NCBI GenBank assembly: GCA_016703225.1 | Contig: JADJCM010000001.1 | Location: 372,001 to 436,000, forward strand | Origin: Lysobacterales bacterium | Lineage (GTDB): Bacteria > Pseudomonadota > Gammaproteobacteria > Xanthomonadales > Ahniellaceae | Length of the DNA: 64,000 nt | Direction of reading: 5' to 3' | Part shown: piece after piece, positions 9,061-16,506 of the stretch | Layout of the letters: every line of letters starts with the position of its first letter | How positions within the stretch are numbered: the stretch's first letter is position 1 | Translations under genes and position numbers: made by a program | Notes under the pieces: model-generated | Databases searched by the model: none | Told to the model about the DNA's origin: nothing | What the model saw: only the letters and a program-made list of their open reading frames with translations

Positions 9061-9221
9061 GCACGCTCCACCCAGCCCGCCCCCTGCGGCCCCCGCACTC
9101 TCGTTCTCGACACCCACGCCGACGGCGATGCGGTGAACCTGTGGGTGTCGGCGCATGAGCGAACTCCGGCGGCGCTAGGCGCACTGCATGCCCGAGTCGG
9201 CGTGCCCAGGAAACCGTTCCG

Positions 9222-9635
9222 CTACTGCCCATGCCGCGCCCAGAAGTCCGCCGGGGTGATGACGGGGTACTTCGCGGCGACAACGAGCAAGTCCTTGTCG
9301 CCAGTGATCAGGTACTGCGCCTTCGCAGCTTTCCAGGTGGCGAGCACCGGTTGGTCGGCTGGATCACGCAGCACCTCGCCGTGCGATTCGTCGGGCTCGA
9401 CGACGTCGGCGATGAACCTCAGACTGTCCACCAGATCGAGAATCTCGGCCGCAGTCAGAGTGAGCCGCGACAGTCGCGGCAAGACCCGGCTCAACTCGTC
9501 GAGAATGTAGCGCGAGAGCGCGACGTCCAGACCGCCCTGGCGCCAGGCGCCGACGATGCGCCCCGGGACACTGCCCGGATACGCCAGCCCGGACACGAGC
9601 ACATTCGTGTCCAGCACCACGCGCATGCCTGACAT
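9222..9635 (-). CDS. PIN-domain toxin (putative ribonuclease)
   Basis: 137 aa, start ATG at 9635 (MSGMRVVLDTNVLVSGL; the alternative ATG at 9626 gives MRVVLDTN). It is a PIN domain of the TIGR00305 type: first acidic residue in VVLDTNVL, Glu/Asp in the ILDELSRVL helix, DPADQPVLATW and the last acidic motif in LITGDKDLLVV. These acidic residues hold Mg2+ for RNA cleavage. Its start codon overlaps the stop of the antitoxin gene (TGATG), so the pair is translationally coupled. Cytosolic toxin that acts on RNA. Confidence 0.9.
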   Translation of the reverse strand: MSGMRVVLDTNVLVSGLAYPGSVPGRIVGAWRQGGLDVALSRYILDELSRVLPRLSRLTLTAAEILDLVDSLRFIADVVEPDESHGEVLRDPADQPVLATWKAAKAQYLITGDKDLLVVAAKYPVITPADFWARHGQ

Positions 9636-9904
9636 CAATGGCGCCGTTCTTCGGCGACCAATGCGTCGATCTCGGCCAGGCCCTGACCGACCGGCACATC
9701 GGCGTAGGCTGTCGCAATCCGCTCGCTCAGCGCATCGAACCGCTCGCGCATGCGTCGGATGCGCGCGAACAGCTCGGCATCCACCAAAGCCGCAACCGGC
9801 TTTCCGTCCTTGCTGATGACGATGCTGTCATTGCGAAACTGCACCTGGTTCAGCATCTCGCCCAGGTTTTGCCGGAAATCGCCTGCAGTGACTTCAGTAA
9901 TCAT
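9635..9904 (-). CDS. Phd/YefM-family antitoxin
   Basis: 89 aa from MITEVTAGDFRQNLGE at 9904; the open frame further upstream is not protein-like. The N-terminal Phd fold is clear (VTAGDFRQNLGEMLNQVQ, DSIVISKDGKPVAALVDAE). The C-terminal charged helix (FARIRRMRERFDAL to LVAEERRH) should wrap the PIN toxin. It is first in the operon and would autoregulate with the toxin. The stop overlaps the toxin start by two bases. Confidence 0.88.
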   Translation of the reverse strand: MITEVTAGDFRQNLGEMLNQVQFRNDSIVISKDGKPVAALVDAELFARIRRMRERFDALSERIATAYADVPVGQGLAEIDALVAEERRH

Positions 9905-10064
9905 CTCGGCACCATGATCGTAGTGTTCAACGTGCTCATGATGATCCGAATGCGCAGCGCCACGCAACAGAACCCGGACGCCCACCGAGCCGCAAAAGCC
10001 GCGTATCGCCACACACCGGAGCACCCCGCTTGCTGAATGGGGCCAATAGTGGAACCATTCGTTC

Positions 10065-10323
10065 ATGACGACGCTAGCCCAGCTGATCGAGTCGATGCGG
10101 CGCAATCCTGCCGATGTTCGCTTCGCAGACCTGAAGCGTGTCTGTGAAATCTGTTTCCGGCAAGCCGAGGCAAAGTGCTTCCAGCCACATGGTGTTCAAG
10201 ACGCCCTGGATTGGCGACCCGCGCATCAACATCCAGAACGACCATGGCCGAGCCAAGGCGTATCAGGTTCGCCAGGTACTGACGGCCATCGCAAAGCTCG
10301 AGGAAACGAATCATGCGCAATGA
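10065..10323 (+). pseudogene. hicA-like toxin with a single-base frameshift
   Basis: Frame 1 gives MTTLAQLIESMRRNPADVRF and DLKRVCEICF; a second frame from about 10155 gives GKPRQSASSHMVFKTPW, IGDPRINIQNDHGRAKAYQV and ends LEETNHAQ. Joined, these make the expected HicA-type double-stranded RNA-binding fold with the SSH catalytic His. The shift lies at TTCCGGCAAG, where one extra C separates the frames. HicA is an mRNA interferase kept silent by HicB. Its end overlaps hicB by 11 bp. A sequencing error would restore an 85-residue toxin. Confidence 0.8.
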
Positions 10324-10639
10324 CCACTACAGCTATCGCGTCACCTGGTCGGCCGAAGACGACGAATACGTGGGGCTGTGCACCGAATTCCCATCCCTGT
10401 CGTGGCTGGCGCACAAGCCGGAAGTGGCCCTGAGGGGCATTCGCGCGCAGGTGCGCGCCATCGTGGCGGATCTGGAACAGGCCGGCGAGCCGGTACCGGC
10501 GCCACTCGCCGACAAGTCCTACAGCGGCGAGTTCCGCGTGCGCATCCCTCCCCACCTGCACCGCGCCCTCGCCCTCGAAGCCGCCGAACAAGGCGTCAGC
10601 CTCAACCGCCTCGCCAGCGCCAAGCTCGCTGCCGGCTGA
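10313..10639 (+). CDS. HicB-family antitoxin
   Basis: 108 aa, MRNDHYSYRVTWSAEDDEYV. The N-terminal HicB fold (RVTWSAEDDEYVGLCTEFP) is a degraded RNase H-like domain; the C-terminal part (EFRVRIPPHLHRALALEAAE then SLNRLASAKL) is an Arc-type ribbon-helix-helix DNA-binding domain with a toporegulatory role. It overlaps the hicA frame and is the intact member of the pair. Without active HicA it may act only as a repressor or as an anti-toxin for related HicA proteins. Confidence 0.88.
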   Translation: MRNDHYSYRVTWSAEDDEYVGLCTEFPSLSWLAHKPEVALRGIRAQVRAIVADLEQAGEPVPAPLADKSYSGEFRVRIPPHLHRALALEAAEQGVSLNRLASAKLAAG

Positions 10640-10640
10640 A

Positions 10641-10716
10641 GCGAAATCGCGGCTGCCGCGAGAGCGGCTTCGCGGCGCGACTGGTCAGCGCCGCGATGGC
10701 GTCCGGGGTGGGTCAT
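10641..10716 (-). repeat. 76-bp remnant resembling the start of RHS cassette 4
   Basis: Read on the minus strand, it starts ATGACCCACCCCG and encodes MTHPGRHRGADQSRRE, closely matching the start of the RHS cassette at 16506 (MTHPARHRHNEQSRRA) over about 70 bp, including CAGTCGCGCCGCG-like and CGGCAGCCGCGA words. It is followed by no RHS core. The rest of the 206-bp gap between hicB and vapC shows nothing recognisable. Confidence 0.5.
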
Positions 10717-10845
10717 GGGGCGTGGCTGTGATCGGATTCCTGCGAGCGCGCCCCGTTCGAGATGTGTTCTGACGCCCGTTGCTTGGTGCTGCCCCAGAAC
10801 TTGCGCACGCGTTCGCCGCGGGTTTGACGGCCTGCGGTCAGTTCA

Positions 10846-11241
10846 TCAAACGTTCCACACCCTGACTTCGGGGGCCAAACCCGCTGCGCGCGCTTCCTTG
10901 CAAAAGTCCCGATCAAATGTATGCAGCACCGTGGCACCGCAGACGGCGAGATGAAGCGCGTCCGCAAAATCAGCGCCCTGTGAATACCACTTCAGCGCTT
11001 GCGTCACCGCCATCTTGTCCTCGATCACCGCGTCGCTTGTTTCCATGAGCGCGCCGAAGAAGTTGGCGAGCTCACCCCGCGATTTCCGGTATCGGGAGCG
11101 CAACACCCATTCCGTTTCCAGCAACACCGTACGCGACAGGAATACCGCGTCCTGAGCGATCAGTTGCCGGACCACGGCGACTTGTTCGGGGTGATCCGCG
11201 ACCAGGGCGCGCACGAGCATGTTGGTATCAAACGCGATCAC
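10846..11241 (-). CDS. vapC: VapC-type PIN-domain toxin
   Basis: 131 aa beginning with a GTG at 11241 (MIAFDTNMLVRALV). PIN residues are complete: Asp in IAFDTNML, Glu in LLETEWVLR, Asp in GADFADALH and Asp in LHTFDRDF. VapC cleaves tRNA or rRNA. The start overlaps the stop of the upstream antitoxin (GTGA), so they are co-translated. This is a different subfamily from the PIN toxin at 9222. Confidence 0.92.
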   Translation of the reverse strand: MIAFDTNMLVRALVADHPEQVAVVRQLIAQDAVFLSRTVLLETEWVLRSRYRKSRGELANFFGALMETSDAVIEDKMAVTQALKWYSQGADFADALHLAVCGATVLHTFDRDFCKEARAAGLAPEVRVWNV

Positions 11242-11513
11242 CCCGGTTTACCCGGCCGCCTGGCCGGTTCCTCGTTGAGGTCGACTGCGGCGCAAAGTGC
11301 TTCGTCGGACAACGCCGGCCCCTCATGCTTGAGCAGGCCGATCAAATCGGCAAAGCGTCGCCGGGTCGGCTTCTCGACCGTCGAGATCGTCACGCCGTCC
11401 GGCTTCGAAACGAGCACAAGCTCCGTCCCTGCGTGCCAATGCAAGGCCTGAAGAATTTCCTTGGGTATTTCGATCTGTCCGTCGCCGGATAGGGTGATCG
11501 CTGCGCTGGCCAT
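11238..11513 (-). CDS. vapB: AbrB/MazE-type VapB antitoxin
   Basis: 91 aa from MASAAITLSGDGQIEIPKEI at 11513. The swapped-hairpin AbrB/SpoVT fold is visible (LSGDGQIEIPKEILQAL then ELVLVSKPDGVTI), followed by a C-terminal toxin-binding tail (RRRFADLIGLLKHEGP). It binds the operon DNA and neutralises VapC, which follows with a 4-bp overlap. A frame extending to 11567 is rejected because it adds a non-conserved basic peptide. Confidence 0.92.
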   Translation of the reverse strand: MASAAITLSGDGQIEIPKEILQALHWHAGTELVLVSKPDGVTISTVEKPTRRRFADLIGLLKHEGPALSDEALCAAVDLNEEPARRPGKPG

Positions 11514-11598
11514 GAATGAATGCTCCGGAGGCGTTCGATACGTGCCGCATCTTGCTACTGGCGCCACCCATCGGCAAGCACTGCGGCCAGGAGCGCCC

Positions 11599-11691
11599 TC
11601 AACGAATGAACAGGAAAATCAGAACTACCGCAACAAGCTCAAGAATTACGAGCATCAGGTTCTTTTTTTGGCGTTCGTCCAAGTTCGGCAT
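11599..11691 (-). CDS. 30-residue single-span membrane peptide at the immunity position of RHS cassette 6
   Basis: ATG at 11691, 10 bp after the stop of RHS cassette 6. It encodes 30 residues: a charged start (MPNLDERQKKN) followed by one hydrophobic helix (LMLVILELVAVVLIFLFI) and a terminal Arg, then TGA. All other cassettes in the array have a small gene directly after the toxin tip, most encoding membrane or exported proteins, so this is the candidate immunity peptide of the last cassette. GAGAAC before the ATG is a weak ribosome binding site. It is too short for standard gene calling; existence is inferred from position and composition. Confidence 0.5.
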   Translation of the reverse strand: MPNLDERQKKNLMLVILELVAVVLIFLFIR

Positions 11692-11701
11692 CTGTGTTCT
11701 C

Positions 11702-13075
11702 TCAATCACAGGAATTCGCACACTTCTTCTTGCAACCCTCGTACACAAGCGCTCTGCAGATCAACCAAGCCTCTATCGCCTCAGATGTGTCACCAGCAAC
11801 TGACGCAACGGGTCCGCAGGCCAGCCCAACCCAGAAGTTGCATTTTCTCTCGCAGGTAAATTCCGGAAATGGCAGAGGGTGACAGTTTCCAAAAGGAGCG
11901 ACGGTGCCAAAGCACGGTGTAATCGACCAGCGCGATGGTTTCCGAGGCGTCGGATCTGGCTTCCACGGGTTCGGCAAACAACCCCACACATCGTGACTGT
12001 ACGTCCCTCGGCGACATGGCCGCAGTCCGTCAGCATCAGCGAAATCGAGCGGCTGGGACGTGACATACGAGTACGTCGCAATCCCGCCCTCCAACCCCAC
12101 CGGATCACTCTCCACATACCGCCCCGTTGCCGGGTCGTAGTCGCGGAAGTAGTTGTAGTGGAGGTTGGACTCGGCGTCGAGGTATTGGCCGGGGAAGCGG
12201 AGGTTGAGGGGGAAGGGTTGGCCGTCGGCGTCGGGGTCGTCGTTGGCGGCGTGGGTGCCGAAGGCGGGGCCTTGCAGGTCCCAGGCCCAGACGGCGCGAT
12301 CCAGTTCTGCGGCGATGGCGCGGCGCGGCGTGCCGAGGTGATCGGGTTCGAGCGGGTACGGGCCGCCCTTCTTCAGCACCGCCACCGGCAGCGCGTCGAG
12401 CCAGGCGTATTCCTGCAGCACGTTGCCGTCGGCGTCGTACTCACCGAGCAATTGGCCGCCTTCGCCGTACACGAACAGCGTCTCCGTGCCCGCCTTCGGC
12501 AACTGCTTGCGCACGCGCTCACCGCGCGCGTTGTGTGCGTAGGTGGCGACGTCGCGGCCGCCGACGCGATAGGCGGCCATGCGGTTGCGGTCGTCGTAGG
12601 CGTATTCGGGGCTGGAGCGATTGAAGCTGTTCAGCACGCGCAGATTGCCGGCTTCGTCGAAGGTGCGCGCGGTGCGGCCGATGTTCGTGAGTCGATGCGA
12701 GTCCGGCGGATAGGCATAGACCGTGGTGGCGCCGGCGACGGTCTCGGCGGTGCGGTTGCCGGTGGCGTCATAGGCGTGTGCCAGCGACAAGGCTGGCGCG
12801 GATTCGCTGGTCAGCCGGTACAGATCGTCATAGCCATAACCACTCACCGGCGCCCCACCCGCCCCCGCGATCGCACTGATGTTGCCGACCACGTCCGTCG
12901 TGAAGTCGGCCTGCAAACCTTCGGCAAGCGAGGACTCGATGCGGTGGCGGGCGTGGAGGGTCATGGGCTGAGTGTCGCTTCCTTGGCTTGGTTGTGCGAG
13001 TACCGCGATGTTGTCCGCATTGGCGAGCGAGGGAATGGTTTCCAACCCCATTTCCCGAATCCAGTTCCGGAACAT
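11702..13075 (-). CDS. RHS cassette 6: leader, RHS core and cysteine-rich tip
   Basis: 457 aa. A 37-residue leader (MFRNWIREMGLETI..) precedes MTLHARHRIESS, where similarity to the full-length RHS gene begins. About 290 residues of YD-repeat core follow, with PLEPDHLGTPRRA and the closing motif NYFRDYDPATGRYVESDP. The variable tip (about 107 residues after VGLEGG) has 11 Cys, including CERKC and YEGCKKKCANSC. No toxin family is recognised. The ATG directly follows the TAG stop of the preceding immunity gene (no gap), and a 30-residue membrane peptide follows. Translation could also restart at the ATG at 12964. It has no signal peptide of its own, so it may serve as a recombination donor rather than a secreted effector. 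Confidence 0.8.
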   Translation of the reverse strand: MFRNWIREMGLETIPSLANADNIAVLAQPSQGSDTQPMTLHARHRIESSLAEGLQADFTTDVVGNISAIAGAGGAPVSGYGYDDLYRLTSESAPALSLAHAYDATGNRTAETVAGATTVYAYPPDSHRLTNIGRTARTFDEAGNLRVLNSFNRSSPEYAYDDRNRMAAYRVGGRDVATYAHNARGERVRKQLPKAGTETLFVYGEGGQLLGEYDADGNVLQEYAWLDALPVAVLKKGGPYPLEPDHLGTPRRAIAAELDRAVWAWDLQGPAFGTHAANDDPDADGQPFPLNLRFPGQYLDAESNLHYNYFRDYDPATGRYVESDPVGLEGGIATYSYVTSQPLDFADADGLRPCRRGTYSHDVWGCLPNPWKPDPTPRKPSRWSITPCFGTVAPFGNCHPLPFPEFTCERKCNFWVGLACGPVASVAGDTSEAIEAWLICRALVYEGCKKKCANSCD

Positions 13076-13756
13076 CTACTCGCAATCGGCACCCTTGCGC
13101 TCCACGGGTTGATGCGTTGATACATCAACCTCGTTGCCTGCTTCGTCAGGAAATCTCTCGCTGATTACAACGGTGGTCGAGTCGAATCCGATGATCCGGC
13201 CGCCGTGCTTTGTCACGAAATCACCCTCGCGAACTTCGATTTCTCGACCGAATCGCTTGTAGAAAAGCCGTCCAGCCTTGTGATCTCCTCCGCACTCTAC
13301 GCGAAATATCGAATGCAATGCATCAGAGTTAAATTCAATACTCGCTGCAAGATCGACGATTTTCTTTTGGAATTCCAGGGGCGCGGCCACAATGAGCCCA
13401 ACACTTTGATCGGGATCCGATATGAAGAGGCAATAGTCGCCGACCACACAATGTTCGCCTATGTCAACGGCGAATTGAGAAGAGCCAATAGGTCTCCTGA
13501 TAACGGACATCCACACGCGCGCAGATTCTCCAAGTACAAAACTCTCGCCATCGTCGCTCTTGTGAAACACACGAACCATTTCCGGAGTCGCGCAAAAACG
13601 CACGATGTAGTTCTCAATCTGCTGCAGTGAGGAGTTATCGTGACAAGTCATCTTGTCAAACGTGTAGGGGCTACGCTGTGACGCCAATCCACCCGCCTGC
13701 AGCATGCAGGTAACTGGCACCACAAGTAATGCGACTGCCCTACTCTTGAGCTTCAT
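13076..13756 (-). CDS. Putative immunity protein of RHS cassette 5 (exported)
   Basis: 226 aa from MKLKSRAVALLVVPVTCM at 13756; the ATG overlaps the toxin stop (ATGA). The N-terminus is a Sec-type signal peptide (KLKSR, then a hydrophobic stretch ending near LQAGGLASQ). The mature part has a few Cys (MTCHDNSS, RFCATPE, EHCVVGDYC) and no recognised domain. Position directly after the metalloprotease-like tip and export to the periplasm fit an inhibitor of that tip. The base composition is poorer in GC than the core genes, consistent with acquisition by transfer. Confidence 0.72.
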   Translation of the reverse strand: MKLKSRAVALLVVPVTCMLQAGGLASQRSPYTFDKMTCHDNSSLQQIENYIVRFCATPEMVRVFHKSDDGESFVLGESARVWMSVIRRPIGSSQFAVDIGEHCVVGDYCLFISDPDQSVGLIVAAPLEFQKKIVDLAASIEFNSDALHSIFRVECGGDHKAGRLFYKRFGREIEVREGDFVTKHGGRIIGFDSTTVVISERFPDEAGNEVDVSTHQPVERKGADCE

Positions 13757-15198
13757 TGCCCCGCCACGCAGCTGTATGGGCCTATTACAGCGACTGGACA
13801 CGGGCCATCGTTTGGCTTTCGTTTCCCCTGACGAGGAACCCCCATCCCACCCTCGTGAACCCAGCCACACGAATGAGCAAGCTCATGAATGATTGTCTCA
13901 GCCATGTGATCGGTTTCGACGCTCGTGCAAACGCTAATAGAATTTCCGCACGGATTCCGAGTCTTGCTGCATTTGAATTCGCCGTATTCACTGCAGCCAG
14001 GATCGCAGACAAGCTTAGTTTTTGGACTTCTGCACCGATACTTGATGCAATAGCGTAGCGCCGCGTCAGTGATGCCATTAATTAATGTATTGCAGGCGTT
14101 TTGTGCAGCGGCAGCCACGTCATCGCTTGAATACCTCGTTGGCGCACATCCGTCACACGGTTCTACCTTGAGCAAACCAAAGGCATCAGTAAAGGAGATG
14201 GGGCGTGAACTCACATAAGCATATGTTGTGATGTCCCCCCTCAACCCCACCGGATCACTCTCCACATACCGCCCCGTCGCCGGGTCGTAGTCGCGGAAGT
14301 AGTTGTAGTGGAGGCCGGACTCGGTGTCGAGGTATTGGCCGGGGAAGCGCAGGTTCAGGGCGAAGGCTTGGCCGTCGGCGTCGGGGTCGTCGTTGGCGGC
14401 GTGGGTGCCGAAGGCGGGGCCTTGCAGGTCCCAGGCCCAGACGGCGCGATCCAGTTCGGGGGCGATGGCGCGGCGCGGGGTGCCGAGGTGATCGGGTTCG
14501 ATCGGGTGCAGTCCGGCCTTCTTCAGCACCGCCACCGGCAGCGCGTCGAGCCAGGCGTATTCCTGCAGCAGGTTGCCGTCGGCGTCGTATTCGCCGAGCA
14601 GTTGGCCGCCTTCGGCGTACACGAACAGCGTCTCCGTGCCCGCCTTCGGCAACTGCTTGCGCACGCGCTCACCGCGCGCGTTGTGTGCGTAGGTGGCGAC
14701 GTCGCGGCCGCCGACGCGATAGGCGGCCATGCGGTTGCGGTCGTCGTAGGCGTATTCGGGGCTGGAGCGATTGAAGCTGTTCAGCACGCGCAGATTGCCG
14801 GCTTCGTCGAAGGTGCGCGCGGTGCGGCCGATGTTCGTGAGTCGATGCGAGTCCGGCGGATAGGCATACACCGTGGTGGCGCCGGCGACGGTCTCGGCGG
14901 TGCGGTTGCCGGTGGCGTCGTAGGCGTGCGCCAGCGACAAGCCCGGTGCGGTTTCGCTGGTCAGGCGGTACAGATCGTCATAGCCATAACCATTCACCGG
15001 CACCCCACCCGCCCCGCGATCGCGCTGATGTTGCCGACCACGTCCGTCGTGAAGTCCGCCTGCAGACCTTCGGCGAGGGAGGACTCGATGCGGTGGCGGG
15101 CGTGGAGGGTCATGGGGTTTCGTGTCGCTGCCTTGGCTTGCTTGTGCGAGTACCGCGATGGTCGGCATTGACGAGCTTTGGAGTGGCTTCTGAGCCAA
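13753..15198 (-). CDS. RHS cassette 5: RHS core with HExxH metalloprotease-like tip
   Basis: 481 aa open frame. The leader (PTIAVLAQASQGSDT) matches cassette 6. About 34 residues after it are read out of the conserved frame (PHDPPRPPPH to QRDRGAGG) because one base was gained near 15113 and one lost near 15010; the conserved RHS frame then resumes at NGYGYDDLYRL. The core ends GRYVESDPVGL. The ~165-residue tip has 13 Cys and the zinc-protease motif IIHELAHSCGWVHEGG (HExxH, with a further His five residues on). I infer a secreted zinc peptidase toxin stabilised by disulfides. The next gene (13076-13756) overlaps it by 4 bp. Confidence 0.78.
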   Translation of the reverse strand: MAQKPLQSSSMPTIAVLAQASQGSDTKPHDPPRPPPHRVLPRRRSAGGLHDGRGRQHQRDRGAGGVPVNGYGYDDLYRLTSETAPGLSLAHAYDATGNRTAETVAGATTVYAYPPDSHRLTNIGRTARTFDEAGNLRVLNSFNRSSPEYAYDDRNRMAAYRVGGRDVATYAHNARGERVRKQLPKAGTETLFVYAEGGQLLGEYDADGNLLQEYAWLDALPVAVLKKAGLHPIEPDHLGTPRRAIAPELDRAVWAWDLQGPAFGTHAANDDPDADGQAFALNLRFPGQYLDTESGLHYNYFRDYDPATGRYVESDPVGLRGDITTYAYVSSRPISFTDAFGLLKVEPCDGCAPTRYSSDDVAAAAQNACNTLINGITDAALRYCIKYRCRSPKTKLVCDPGCSEYGEFKCSKTRNPCGNSISVCTSVETDHMAETIIHELAHSCGWVHEGGMGVPRQGKRKPNDGPCPVAVIGPYSCVAGQ

Positions 15199-15221
15199 TT
15201 TCCGAGCCGTTTTTTAGCTTA

Positions 15222-15542
15222 CTAGATCCCTACGACCTTTTTCCTCCAAAACCAGACAATGAAATACCACTGCAACGAGCAACACAGCAGGTAACACAAG
15301 CACCATACGAATGTCCACAATTCCAGCGACACCCGGAGTGGCAACGTATATAGATTTACATCAGTAGATGCGCTGATCGCGTAGATGATCCCGCCCAAAA
15401 CAAACGAAGTCGGTGCGGCCAACCACAACAGCACGTGCTGGATCACCACGCTTGCCTCCTCTGATCTAAAGAGCAGCGCGAATGCTAAAGCGAGGCAGAT
15501 GGAAGCCGGTACCGAAACGCGCAACCATCGTCCAGCGTTCAT
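15222..15542 (-). CDS. Putative immunity protein of RHS cassette 4 (membrane)
   Basis: 106 aa from MNAGRWLRVSVPASICLA at 15542; the ATG overlaps the TGA of the toxin-tip frame (ATGA). Three hydrophobic segments are seen: VPASICLALAFALLF, VLLWLAAPTSFVLGGIIYAI and LELWTFVWCLCYLLCCSL, ending with the basic WFWRKKVVGI. It is an inner-membrane protein of unknown family, AT-richer than the RHS core. Its overlap with the corrected tip frame supports that the tip really ends at 15539. Confidence 0.7.
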   Translation of the reverse strand: MNAGRWLRVSVPASICLALAFALLFRSEEASVVIQHVLLWLAAPTSFVLGGIIYAISASTDVNLYTLPLRVSLELWTFVWCLCYLLCCSLQWYFIVWFWRKKVVGI

Positions 15543-16506
15543 TTTTTTCTCTTTCTGCTTGCGCACTGCAATCCGCAGTCTACCCATTCGTCTTCCACCC
15601 ACTCTTGGCAATCAGTGCCTTGCGGACCAATTGCGTAGCGTGGACGTGGACCCTTAATTTTTCTCAAGATGCACTCCTCAAAACAGCGATCACCATCTCC
15701 CTTCTTGAAAAGAGTGCAATCGCGTGGCGAAAATTTGTCTTCGCTATCCGCGCCCGGATTACCAAACATATTTCCATCGTTGACCGTAGAGTCAGATGTC
15801 TGTCCTCCGCACCCTATTGAACCATCAATTTTCGTTGCGCACATGGAATGGTGATTGAGGCCAATCCGGGAAGTCCCTTGAGTGGCCGACCGCAACGCCA
15901 AGCATCCAGTCCGTAGAAATCAAGCAACACGACTGGATTCTGGAGCGCGTAACCAAACGTACTCATCCCTGCCCGGAGTCCAATCGGATCACTCTCCACA
16001 TACCGCCCCGTTGCCGGGTCGTAGTCGCGGAAGTAGTTGTAGTGGAGGCCGGACTCGGTGTCGAGGTATTGGCCGGGGAAGCGCAGGTTCAGGGGGAAGG
16101 GTTGGCCGTCGGCGTCGGGGTCGTCGTTGGCGGGGTGGGTGCCGAAGGCGGGGCCTTGCAGGTCCCAGGCCCAGACGGCGCGATCCAGTTCTGCGGCGAT
16201 GGCGCGGCGCGGCGTGCCGAGGTGATCGGGTTCGATCGGGTACGGGCCGCCCTTCTTCAGCACCGCCACCGGCAGCGCGTCGAGCCAGGCGTATTCCTGC
16301 AGCACGCCGCCGTCGGCGTCGTATTCACCGAGCAGTTGGCCGCCTTCGGCGTACACGAACAGCGTCGCGCTGCCTGCCTTCGGCGCCAACTTGTGCACGC
16401 GCTCACCGCGCGCGTTGTGCGCGTAGGTGGCGACGTCGCGGCTGCCGCACGCATGGGCGGCGCGGCGCGATTGCTCATTGTGGCGATGGCGGGCGGGGTG
16501 GGTCAT
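15539..16506 (-). pseudogene. RHS cassette 4: truncated core and frameshifted cysteine-rich tip
   Basis: The frame opens MTHPARHRHNEQSRR at 16506, overlapping the preceding immunity stop (ATGA), and joins the RHS core only at SRDVATYAHNARGE, so the core is short (about 160 residues). After ESDPIGLRAGMSTFGYA the tip starts GLDAWRCGRPLKGLPG, then runs into a stop at 15814. A second frame from about 15862 continues GLNHHSMCATKIDGSIGC, then CFEECILRK and RPRYAIGPQGTDCQEW, to 15539. From memory, such tips (DAWRCGRPL.. LNHxYxCxT.. GPQGTDCQE) are found in xanthomonad RHS proteins, so one base is missing near 15862. Joined, the tip has 9 Cys. Confidence 0.65.
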
